From Lepidurus packardi (lineage: Eukaryota; Arthropoda; Branchiopoda; Notostraca; Triopsidae), in contig JAKZAN010000005.1 in NCBI GenBank assembly GCA_023053545.1, forward strand, positions 12,400,001-12,464,000: a stretch of 64,000 nucleotides of DNA, written 5' to 3'. A program made the position numbers and the translations under genes. Numbering within the stretch: position 1 is the stretch's first letter; each line of letters starts with the position of its first letter. Below, piece after piece: positions 39,901-44,310 of this stretch. The notes below the pieces were generated by a model that worked only from the letters and a program-made list of their open reading frames with translations, ran no database searches and was not told the origin of the DNA.

Positions 39901-42212
39901 AATGACAAACAGATGTCACTTGAGTTGCAAATTGATTGCTGGATTGGAAATGCGTTAGCTTAGGTTAACTTGCACTTTCTTTCACTCTACTAGTTCAGAA
40001 AAGAAAAATTCATTGTTAGTGACACACTAGTGTCATTCTCGATTCTGGTATACATTACATATGCTTGTAATCCTGCCCAAGACTTCAAGCCCGTAAACTT
40101 CCGGCTTCCAGGCGTTTTATTTCGCCAGTCGACTTTAAGTGTGGGTCTCAAGTCAGGCAAGCCTATAACGAGTACTCATGTACTACTCCAAGAAACCTTC
40201 AAAGTACTTTTGCTTTCGTTCTGTCGTTTTTCTTGTTTGAAAGATGCATTGGGTACATTTCTCTTCGTAAGCACGCAATGAACTAGTTCAAGGTTGAGTA
40301 AATCTTGCAAAGGGAATAAAGGAAAAGAAACACAGAGAGTTAAGTAATTGTCCCGCATTACTTTTAAAAAAAAAAAGAATTCGACAACTCGCATCGTACC
40401 CAACAAACCTTGGGCACGTACCCAATGCTACGGAAGACTTTCCAAGATATGAGGAAGTTCCTGAGGCGGAAAACCTCTGCCAGATAAGAAGTAGGTACCC
40501 CCTTGTTACCGGCCCAAGCAATACGACGTGAGAAGTCAATACGCTTAACTTGCGGCTCTACCGGTACTCATCCAAAGCAGTTTCTTCGCTAAAAGTCTCT
40601 GGACCTATAATTGTCCCCTAAACTCCCCTTTGCACGTTCTAGTGGGCATAAGATTTCCAGAAGGCGGAATCTTTTTGTCAATTCACCCCTTGATCGACCC
40701 TAAGATCCTAAGAAGGTTCTAATCTTGTCCACGGTTCTAATCTTGTCCGCCTGACGTACCCCGGCTGGAGCATTACACAGGCATCACGACGCAGGTATAG
40801 CGGTGCTACTGGGACCCTATTTCTGCCAGATAAGAAGTAGGTACTCCCTTGTTACCGGCCCAAGCAATACGACGTGAGAAGTCAATACGCTTAACTTGCG
40901 GCTCTACCGGTACTCATCCAAAGCAGTTTCCTCGCTAAAAGTCCCTGGACCTATAATTGTCCCCTAAACTCCCCTTTACACGTTCTAGTGGGCATAAGAT
41001 TTCCAGAAGGCGGAATCTTGTTGTCAATTCACCCCTTGATCGACCCTAAGATCCTAAGAAGGTTCTAATCTTGCCCACGGTTCTAATCTTGTCCGCCTGA
41101 CGTACCCCGGCTGGAGCATTACACAGGCATCACGACGCAGGTATAGCGGTGCTACTGGGACCCTATTTCTGCCAGATAAGAAGTAGGTACTGCCTTGTTA
41201 CCGACCAAAGCAATACGACGTGAGAAGTCAATACGCTTAACTTGAGGCTCTACCGGTACTCATCCAAAGCAGTTTCCTCGCTAAAAGTCTCTGGACCTCT
41301 AATTGTCCCCTAAACTCCCCTTTACACGTTCTAGTGGGCATAAGATTTCCAGAAGGCGGAATCTTTTTGTCAATTCACCCCTTGATCGACCCTAAGATCC
41401 TAAGAAGGACACGGGGGAGTTTGACCCGTTCTAATCTTGTCCGCCTGACGTACCCCGGCTGGGGCATTACACAGGCATCACGACGCAGGTATAGCGGTGC
41501 TATTGGGACCATATTTCTTCAGTCCGTGCCCCGACTCCCTAACTTTTGCTGGCAACAGGCACATCGGGGAGGAGATTAGGAGAAGTCGCTCGAAAACGTA
41601 CCGATGCTCCAAAACGAAGAAACTAAACCGCCAACCCAAACAAGCATCCTCGCTCACTTTTAGTATTGCGAGGACGTTTCAAGCTTTCAGGCTCAACATC
41701 TTCTTCCTAAGATAATCAAAAGACAATGGACTTGCATTGGCTTAGACTAGACTCTGGTCTTCGACCTGCTCCTCCACTGAGTGCCATTTCCAAGGATAAT
41801 AGAGCTTCCATTTCCAGTAGAGCTTTTTTCTTAATTTTTGGGGGGTTGGGACGAACGATCCACGATCGAATCTTCGTATCCTTTTGATAAGAGGCGCCGT
41901 CGTCTATCGATAGAGCATTTCAAGAGTTTCAAATCCACTTACGTCATTGAGGAGTTCTCTCCGAAGTTCGGATTCGTCCAGCTCCGATATTTCGTCCAAG
42001 TCGTTCAGACGGACGTCCCCGCTGGTCGTCGTTATGTTGAGAGATGTCCGACGTAGTTCGCCCGTAGGCGAGGGTAGTTCCTGTTGAGGGTTGGTCGTGA
42101 TGGCGTACGCTTCGATGGGGTGATGGATGTCGAAAGCATCATCCACGTCATCGCAGGCATCAGTGTCGCTCATTATGGTATCGCGGCGTCCATTCGGCCA
42201 TGAAAAACGCAT
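825..42212 (-). CDS. EF-hand rhomboid-family intramembrane serine protease, 5' part (5 exons; 3' end beyond window)
   Basis: Rhomboid proteases cut single-pass membrane proteins inside the bilayer; in animals the class releases EGF-type ligands. Five minus-strand exons join in frame: 42212-41943, 35548-35525, 30909-30745, 2600-2488 and 942-825. All have GT-AG borders, in phases 0, 0, 0 and 2. The joined ~230 residues are an acidic N-terminus (1-90), a degenerate EF-hand (KWRQLFDK plus FDPEGFGEIPWDDF, ~91-112), a second EF-like segment (TAITFQDFVNV), the family motif KRSRSFKCAVHHRDREVC, then RKYYADHYTCCPPPLF and the start of membrane helix 1. This order is that of RHBDL1/RHBDL3 and Drosophila rho-4. 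The catalytic GxSG and His helices are not in the window and must lie to the left. Introns are about 6.4, 4.6, 28.1 and 1.5 kb. Family assignment is firm; the exact orthologue (rho-4, stet or another) is not settled. Confidence 0.88.
943..1922. repeat. 199-bp tandem array, about five copies, next to rhomboid exon 5
   Basis: The landmark ACGCCAACAAACG recurs at 1101, 1300, 1497, 1696 and 1895 (last copy diverged), a period of 197-199 bp. Units are AT-rich, contain CACCAACAATGACGCTG, and include TTCTAATCATTTCAAAAAGA, which also forms the intron end beside exon 5. The array fills most of the 1.5-kb intron 4. Confidence 0.93.
1923..2475. repeat. Region of irregularly repeated (C)AACAATGAA words
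   Basis: After the 199-bp array the sequence keeps returning to ACAATG-type words about every 40-70 bp. Exact CAACAATGAA occurs at 2111, 2234, 2286 and 2370, with near matches at 1953, 1976, 2034, 2064 and 2328. A 78-codon plus-strand frame at 2239-2475 and a minus-strand frame cross it; both look like products of the repeated words, not genes. Confidence 0.6.
2488..2600 (-). CDS. Rhomboid exon 4 (KRSRSFKCAV motif)
   Basis: 113 nt between acceptor CTTCTTCAAAG and donor GTACAG. It enters in phase 0 and leaves in phase 2. It encodes MTGKRSRSFKCAVHHRDREV and a further 17 residues, the conserved linker between the EF-hand region and the membrane core. The split Arg codon (AG + A) is completed by exon 5. 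The exon lies 28 kb from exon 3 and was found by searching for the SFKCA codons. Confidence 0.88.
2601..5485. other. Intron 3 stretch, largely unstructured
   Basis: Unique-looking intron sequence of the rhomboid gene. Visible items: a duplicated pyrimidine-rich phrase (TTTTCTTTTAACTCGCTGCC) at about 3382-3433, a GGCCAGGCCAGCCCAG-rich patch at 3863-3900, a CACGTGACGTCAT site near 4182, a perfect 10-bp inverted repeat at 4640-4667, and purine/AT-rich tracts near 4920 and 5260. No convincing exon on either strand. Confidence 0.5.
4640..4667. repeat. Perfect inverted repeat, 10-bp arms
   Basis: Arms CTCCCCCCTA and TAGGGGGGAG are separated by 8 nt, so a stable GC-rich hairpin can form. No T-run follows and no gene end is near, so a terminator role is not indicated. 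Confidence 0.7.
5486..6570. repeat. 72-bp minisatellite (about 12 units) with a longer diverged start
   Basis: The phrase ATGGAATCGAAC recurs at 72-bp steps (5779, 5851, 5923, 5995, 6066 and on to about 6500). Each unit also holds CTCTATACGAACACCCCAGC. Upstream copies (5486-5690) are longer variants with extra CTGCACCTTATTCC. Because 72 is a multiple of three, short peptides such as MESNVSSLYTNTPATNATKA appear to repeat, but indels break the frame repeatedly and this is not a supported gene. Confidence 0.92.
6571..10540. other. Intron 3 stretch with poly-A run, paired GGTAAC palindromes and a GC-rich block
   Basis: A run of about 27 A lies at 6951-6977 and may mark an old retroposed 3' end. 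Two related ~90-bp segments at about 7240-7330 and 7395-7480 share CACAAACTGCC and a hairpin GGTAACACTTAGGGTTACC. The block 7650-8640 is GC-richer, with open frames on both strands (119 codons at 8101-8460), none recognised. From 8700 to 10540 I see no supported feature; a 180-codon frame at 10253-10795 runs into the next tandem repeat. Confidence 0.45.
10545..11560. repeat. Three tandem copies of a ~320-355-bp unit
   Basis: The landmark TAGTAAAACTCGTAGATCAG or a close variant appears at about 10560, 10880 and 11237. Units share GTTGCCAGCCAACAATGAA, GCTGTTGCTATGAGAAAAAC, and AGCTCGACAGTACAGTATCA followed by CTGCA. The third copy is the most diverged. No coding capacity is evident. Confidence 0.88.
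11561..14520. other. Intron 3 stretch with TCTAGA-rich and homopolymer-rich segments
   Basis: Contains GTATAGTATAGTACAG-type tracts at 11795-11840, and a 170-bp patch at 12778-12950 of reiterated AGAATGATCTAGAATCTAGATG phrases. Homopolymers occur at 13483 and 13637 (C runs), 14070 (T) and 14267 (T). No exon with supporting similarity was found on either strand. Confidence 0.45.
14521..15755. mobile_element. Non-coding interspersed element, copy 1 (~1.2 kb)
   Basis: Nearly identical to 23385-24640 over about 1.1 kb, from GAAGCTTAGCGAGGAGATA to GAAGCACCGCCCCA, then diverging but alignable to ACAAAACGAA. It contains a short internal triplication of AAAGCTGGCTTG near 15205-15235, where copy 2 has fewer units. 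No transposase frame is visible, so this is a non-autonomous element or a segmental duplicate. A third fragment lies at about 40090-40185. Confidence 0.75.
15756..16642. other. Intron 3 stretch, AT-rich then unique
   Basis: 15780-16090 is AT-rich with repeated AAATAGAAATCAAAA and ACAATTTACAAATAAATAAA phrases and GATCATTTTAGATCATTT runs. 16318-16636 has overlapping minus-strand frames in three registers and no recognised protein. An (AG) run lies at 16439-16452. Confidence 0.5.
16643..17358. repeat. Tandem duplication, two copies of ~336-380 bp
   Basis: AACTTGTTAGCGACGCTCGT starts both copies, at 16643 and 16979. Copy 2 has an internal expansion of CACTCTTACCCTCA. One frame reads like protein (NLFGPYPSIPIASYDPELAP) but has the same TAA in both copies, so any coding function was lost before the duplication. 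Confidence 0.85.
17359..18330. mobile_element. Decayed Tigger/pogo-like fragments with a foldback insert
   Basis: 17749-17834 is an 86-nt foldback. 17835-18120 is the reverse complement of about 35640-35930 and carries an inverted pogo-like end (GTGATCACTATAAGCGGTAT then TTACAGTA). A second, partial copy of this end follows at 18120-18235. No intact transposase remains. Short protein-like pieces at 17510-17620 end in stops. Confidence 0.6.
17749..17834. repeat. 86-nt foldback, copy 1 of 4
   Basis: Arms CCCTTCTAACTTTCCCAGTC and, at the other end, the reverse complement of nearly the same sequence, around a ~30-nt loop. Related copies are at 19965-20048, 35935-36020 and 36515-36600, each next to a GTTACGC(T/G)TAGGGG phrase. 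Confidence 0.8.
18331..19701. other. Intron 3 stretch, no supported gene
   Basis: A 60-bp duplication (CCAATCAAAATCAAAGATAA) sits at 18346-18450. A 125-codon plus frame at 18467-18844 is unrecognised. A TGTTCTATG-rich tract at 19495-19590 leads into the Tigger-like element. Confidence 0.45.
19702..20506 (+). mobile_element. Tigger/pogo-like (Tc1/mariner superfamily) non-autonomous element, copy 1
   Basis: The 805-bp element is flanked by TA on both sides. Its ends are inverted: CAGTAGATGCCGCTTATGG on the left and, read in reverse, CAGGAGATGCCGCTTAGTA on the right, both followed by TGATCAC. This matches pogo-type elements, which duplicate TA on insertion. Inside are a repeat fragment with GATAAAAGTGACACTACTGT, TTAGG-like steps, an 84-nt foldback, and one piece of transposase HTH. 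The catalytic DDE domain is missing. Confidence 0.85.
20106..20300 (+). pseudogene. Transposase N-terminal CENP-B/pogo-type HTH fragment
   Basis: About 64 codons include KKRVDLKGKEMLRLIETYDE and PQSSLSKLWKIVTN, the layout of the CENP-B N-terminal helix-turn-helix used by Tigger/pogo transposases. The frame opens at TTG with no ATG in register, and stops soon after the helix. The rest of the transposase is absent. It is a relic within the TA-flanked element. Confidence 0.75.
20612..21135. repeat. 117-bp tandem array, about 4.5 copies
   Basis: GTTAACAATGAATGT starts units at 20612, 20753, 20870, 20987 and 21105. The first unit has a 24-bp internal duplication (CTGAACAATGAATGTACTG). Each unit has CCGCAACAATGAAATAATAA or a close variant. 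The period is a multiple of three, which makes an artificial 199-codon minus-strand frame. Confidence 0.93.
21136..23384. other. Intron 3 stretch, no supported gene
   Basis: A third inverted pogo-like end may lie near 21208-21236 (ATCACAATAAGCGGCACCTA then CTGTA). 21539-22200 has overlapping short frames on both strands, none recognised. 22866-22905 repeats GGGATTGGGATTGGGATGACC-type steps. Confidence 0.4.
23385..24640. mobile_element. Non-coding interspersed element, copy 2 (~1.2 kb)
   Basis: Second copy of the element at 14521-15755, same orientation, differing by scattered substitutions and small indels. One indel is the loss of one or two AAAGCTGGCTTG units. The shared part includes CACGTGGCCAAAAGTTTCGT and GGGTCTCAAGTCAGGC. 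No coding capacity is visible. Confidence 0.75.
24641..26823. other. Intron 3 stretch with C/G homopolymers and a ~165-bp duplication
   Basis: A (TAAA) run lies at 24746-24765 and C runs at 24887 and 25611 (about 20 C). The segment beginning TTCAGCCAGCTCACCCAG is repeated at about 25635 and 25802. Each copy is bounded by C or G runs and ends near GGAGGCTGAACT. AGGAGTACACAGGAG-type steps occupy 26228-26305. No gene recognised. Confidence 0.55.
26824..28889. repeat. Higher-order tandem array of 131-bp and 142-bp units (about 15 units)
   Basis: The landmark CTACCCAATCC occurs at 26951, 27082, 27224, 27355, 27497, 27639, 27781, 27912, 28054, 28196, 28338, 28469, 28611 and 28743, with a last variant at 28885. 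Steps are 131 (A) or 142 (B); B has the extra 11 bp TCTCTCGAATT. The step order is A B A B B B A B B B A B A' B, so an A+3B block of 557 bp is itself repeated. The array lies within the 28-kb rhomboid intron. Confidence 0.96.
28890..30744. other. Intron 3 end, no supported gene
   Basis: An AT-rich patch at 29585-29700 reiterates AGAATATTATAGAATA. A short minus-strand segment at about 29845-29875 has splice-like borders but the wrong phase for the rhomboid reading, so it is not an exon of that gene. Confidence 0.5.
30745..30909 (-). CDS. Rhomboid exon 3 (EF-hand loop)
   Basis: 165 nt, phase 0 at both ends, between acceptor TTTTTCACAG and donor GTAAGT. It encodes 55 residues starting with the EF loop DPEGFGEIPWDD. 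Loop position 5 is Phe and position 12 is Asp instead of Glu, so calcium binding may be weak. The exon ends with TAITFQDFVNV, the remnant of a second EF-hand seen in RHBDL1/3. Confidence 0.87.
30910..33009. other. Rhomboid intron 2, no supported gene
   Basis: Unique-looking sequence between rhomboid exons 3 and 2. A minus-strand donor-like site (CAAGGTAAGTATG) near 31222 has no good acceptor partner, and the protein reads through from exon 2 to 3 without it. A (TA) run lies at 31144-31155. Confidence 0.5.
33010..34625. repeat. 172-187-bp tandem array, about nine copies
   Basis: The landmark CGATGTTC recurs at 33385, 33558, 33732, 33918, 34102, 34286 and 34458, with more diverged copies near 33222 and 33065. 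Units share GAATCGCTCGGATCTTCTTC, TCATTCGTTGGTACTTCGCC and CTTTAGATGACCTAATCA. Some units carry a TGACGTCGTTC variant. Short frames of about 75 codons are repeat artefacts. Confidence 0.93.
34626..35524. other. Rhomboid intron 2 end, no supported gene
   Basis: Overlapping short plus-strand frames (108 codons at 34716-35042, 131 at 34954-35349) are unrecognised and lie antisense to the rhomboid gene. One exact CAACAATGAA occurs at 35174. Confidence 0.4.
35525..35548 (-). CDS. Rhomboid exon 2, 24-nt microexon (KWRQLFDK)
   Basis: The acceptor TTTCTAG precedes AAATGG and the donor GTAAGT follows GACAAG. The exon is exactly 24 nt, phase 0 at both ends, and encodes the entering helix of the first EF-hand. 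With exon 3 it reads WRQLFDK-FDPEGFGEI, which matches the helix-loop layout of EF-hand rhomboids. Skipping it would keep the frame but remove the helix. Confidence 0.82.
35640..36236. mobile_element. Decayed pogo-like end with foldback, beside the second Tigger-like element
   Basis: Starts at TACAGTAGATACGACTTATT then GGGATCACTGG, a pogo-like terminus. It is the inverted relative of 17835-18120 and includes the foldback 35935-36020. The following 36085-36236 matches the flank before copy 1 of the Tigger-like element (19590-19700). Confidence 0.6.
36237..37058 (+). mobile_element. Tigger/pogo-like non-autonomous element, copy 2
   Basis: The 822-bp element is flanked by TA and has the same inverted ends as the copy at 19702-20506 (CAGTAGATGCCGCTTATGG and, reversed, CAGGAGATGCCGCTTGGTG). 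Internal organisation is identical, including the foldback and the HTH fragment. It lies in rhomboid intron 1; copy 1 is in intron 3. Confidence 0.85.
36658..36948 (+). pseudogene. Transposase N-terminal fragment with CENP-B-type HTH, slightly longer copy
   Basis: The same HTH as in copy 1 continues in frame through NLGKCQEVHDALFHCFKLAC to a TAG. This tail resembles the start of the second CENP-B/Tc5-type HTH in pogo transposases. No ATG in register and no DDE domain. Next to copy 1 it shows that an in-frame stop arose in one lineage. Confidence 0.75.
37164..37700. repeat. Tandem array of 120/141-bp units related to the 20.6-21.1-kb array
   Basis: GTTAACAATGAATGT starts units at 37164, 37304, 37424 and 37565. 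Units with the extra GATCTCTGAACAATGAATGT step are about 20 bp longer. Exact CAACAATGAA occurs in each unit. It follows the Tigger-like copy 2 in the same order as the other array follows copy 1. Confidence 0.92.
37701..38399. other. Rhomboid intron 1 stretch, nothing recognised
   Basis: No repeat structure or exon-like frame is evident on reading. Confidence 0.4.
38400..39050. mobile_element. Foldback element with ~110-bp terminal inverted repeats
   Basis: The left arm (about 38415-38520, with CCTGTCGTGTAAAGTGACGG and AGCTGAGGCAAATTTGACTG) is closely matched by the reverse complement of 38935-39035. Both arms end with a CACACCCCTG motif facing inward. The interior holds two direct copies of a ~140-bp segment (38581 and 38751 onward), with GGTTAAGTTAGATTGAGCAA and TTCATTGTTG. 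No coding sequence. Confidence 0.82.
39051..40478. repeat. Rhomboid intron 1 stretch with TTAGG tract and dispersed-repeat fragments
   Basis: 39500-39533 has three exact GTTAG-G steps followed by variants (AGGTTAGGTTAGGTTAAGTT). 39826-40030 is a copy of the dispersed repeat found inside both Tigger-like elements (GTTTCGGAACTCGGAGATAA). 40090-40185 matches the end of the 1.2-kb non-coding element. GTTGTTGATGTTGATGTTGA lies at 39062. Confidence 0.65.
40479..41515. repeat. 346-bp tandem array, three copies
   Basis: GCCAGATAAGAAGTAGGTAC starts units at 40479, 40825 and 41171, exactly 346 bp apart; the third is interrupted near 41408 by an unrelated stretch. Copies differ by few substitutions, so the triplication is recent. 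It lies in rhomboid intron 1, 430 bp from exon 1. Confidence 0.95.
41516..41942. other. Rhomboid intron 1 start
   Basis: Unique intron sequence next to the exon 1 donor. No further feature seen. Confidence 0.4.
41943..42212 (-). CDS. Rhomboid exon 1 (acidic N-terminal region)
   Basis: This exon encodes 90 residues from ATG at 42212 and ends at GAC followed by the donor GTAAGT (42942-side base is 41942). An in-frame TAA lies nine bases before the ATG, so the frame opens here. A second ATG at 42173 (MSDTDACDDVDD) could also serve as start. The peptide is rich in Asp and Glu, with no signal peptide or membrane segment, as expected for the cytosolic N-terminus of an EF-hand rhomboid. The exon ends in phase 0. 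Confidence 0.8.
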
Positions 42213-42476
42213 TTTAAAGGTTTATGTCTTACCTCCCCCTCCTGTTCTTTGTAACTCCCAGTAACAGTCCCGTTCTTCTATTTTTTCTCTATTTTTTCTC
42301 GGCTGTCCCGCTCGCAGCGCCACCGCAAACACCGGGAAGCTTTTCGATTTCTTGCTTCACTGCGCTTTGGCCTTCACGCTTCCCAAGAAAATATTCACAG
42401 AGCACACATACAGAAGGACACCCTTCATGGTGTGACAATCGAATCGTGGCAATCACTTTCCGCTTGCTTCTTTTAC

Positions 42477-42540
42477 CTTAAGGGCGTCCTCTGGCGGCTG
42501 TTAGTTGCTGGGCACGGCACTGTCGAGATGGGGACGTCTC
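42477..42540 (-). other. Possible 5'-UTR exon of the rhomboid gene
   Basis: On the minus strand a strong acceptor (CTTTCTTCTCCCAG) precedes a 64-nt segment ending in CTTAAG before the donor GTAAAAG. Two of three frames carry stops, so it would be untranslated. No matching acceptor next to exon 1 is obvious, so the link to the rhomboid gene is only inferred from position and strand. Confidence 0.25.
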
Positions 42541-43238
42541 CTGGGAGAAGAAAGCAATAATTCCATTAAAGTACCCCGAAATAGTTCGATCTATTCTTTT
42601 ACTTCCCCCCCCCCCCCCCAAAAATACAAATAAAAAGTGCGATCTGAGTCTGCTGAGACCAACTGAACACGACTTACAACCAAGCCACCCAAGCCACGAC
42701 AGAACTCGATTTTCTTTGTTCTTTTTACTCGCTTTTGTCGCAGAGAAAGTACTACTGGCTTCTCGCAAAACCCAGGCTTTTAGGTGACTATTTTTTTTTT
42801 AATTCTTGTATCTATTTCATTGTTGAAATGGCTGAAGCCGTTCATCTTGTAACCGAGGCGTCTTTTCTTTGTTGGGAGCGGGAAAAACAAAACGACACTG
42901 GCGCAGAGACATCTAACGGTGACCGGCAACAAAGAAACTCATCAGTAGATGGAAATTTGGTGGGATCGTAGCTCGTAGACTACCAGGGGCCACGCTTTAG
43001 ACGCTAGAGACTCGAAAAAGTCGAAGGTAGCGCAATATATTCAACACACCACACCAGCAACAGTGAATTTTCCAACCCTGAAGGTTTGCTTGGCTTGGAA
43101 GTACGAGCAAGGGCGATTTATGGGGTATGCGCCATAATTCAGCATAACTTTATACCATGTTCCGGCCTACGCTATCGCCATGTAACACTTCCAACACCAG
43201 CCAAAGGTTACCTCCATAAATTTCCAGTTACTTGGACC
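42541..43238. other. Spacer upstream of the rhomboid gene
   Basis: May hold the rhomboid promoter, but no TATA or initiator could be assigned. A C run of 14 lies at 42605, and one TTCATTGTTG at 42816. A 78-codon plus frame (42735-42971) is unrecognised. Confidence 0.35.
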
Positions 43239-44310
43239 CCCTTTGAACCGGCTTCTAGGCCGTAGACCCTTCTCACTAGGCACAAAACCCTCCATAAGCA
43301 TTACTGACGCCGCTAGCTACTGAGTATAGGCCGTAGACACTTCTCACTAGGCTTAAAACCCTCCATAAACCTTACTGACGCCGCTAGCTCTACTGAGTAT
43401 TGGATTTGGTGGAATTACCAATACCGCTGGTTAGGTAAAAAGGATTGAAAATTGAAGAGTCAGCGGAGGAATGAACACATTTCCACAAATCAAGTTTAAT
43501 GTTGGTGAAACTTGACAGAAAGGGACAGAAGGGCGTTATTGAATATATTGAATACAAAGTACAACTCGTTCGAGGGTTTATTAGCCCGGTTCGGGGTGGC
43601 TGAAGGGTTACTTGGGAACTTGGGAGCCCCAGGGCCGAAGGGGAAACGGATTGTTGTACGGCGGGATGGACAAAAGACCCAGAGGGTGTAAGGGGGCTGG
43701 TCCTTCATCCGCGTCGTTGTCTCAAAGAGTCAAATAGGGGGTGAAACACCCTTTGAACCGGCTTGTAGGCCGTAGACCCTTCTCACTAGGCTCAAAACCC
43801 TCCATAAACATTACTGACGCCGCTAGCTCTACTGAGTATAGGCCGTAGACACTTCTCACTAGGCTTAAAACCCTCCATAAACATTACTGGCGGCGCTAGC
43901 TACTGAGTATAAGCCGTAGACACTTCTCACTAGGCTTAAAACCCTCCATAAGCATTACTGACGCCGCTAACTCTACTGAGTATTGGATTTGGTGGAATTA
44001 CCAATACCGCTGGTTAGGTAAAAAGGATTGAAAATTGAAGAGTCAGCGGAGGAATGAACACATTTCCACAAATCAAGTTTAATGTTGGTGAAACTTGACA
44101 GAAAGGGACAGAAGGGCGTTACTGAATATATTGAATGTTTATTAGCCCGGTTCGGGGTGGCTGAAGGGTTACTTGGGAACTTGGGAGCCCCAGGGCCGAA
44201 GGGGAAAGGGATTGTTGTACGACGGGATGGACAAAAGACCCAGAGGGTGTAAGGGGGCTGACCCTTCATCCGCGTCGTTGTCTCAAAGAGTCAAATAGGG
44301 GGTGAAACAC
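43239..44310. repeat. Nested tandem duplication (~0.55-0.58 kb, with 75-bp sub-repeats)
   Basis: The segment from CCCTTTGAACCGGCTT to the end of GAGTCAAATAGGGGGTGAAA is present twice (43242 and 43751 onward). Inside each, a ~75-bp unit (GGCCGTAGACNCTTCTCACT, CTCCATAA, ACGCCGCTAGCT) is present two times in the first copy and three in the second. A deletion of about 24 bp distinguishes the second copy near 44135. Confidence 0.88.
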
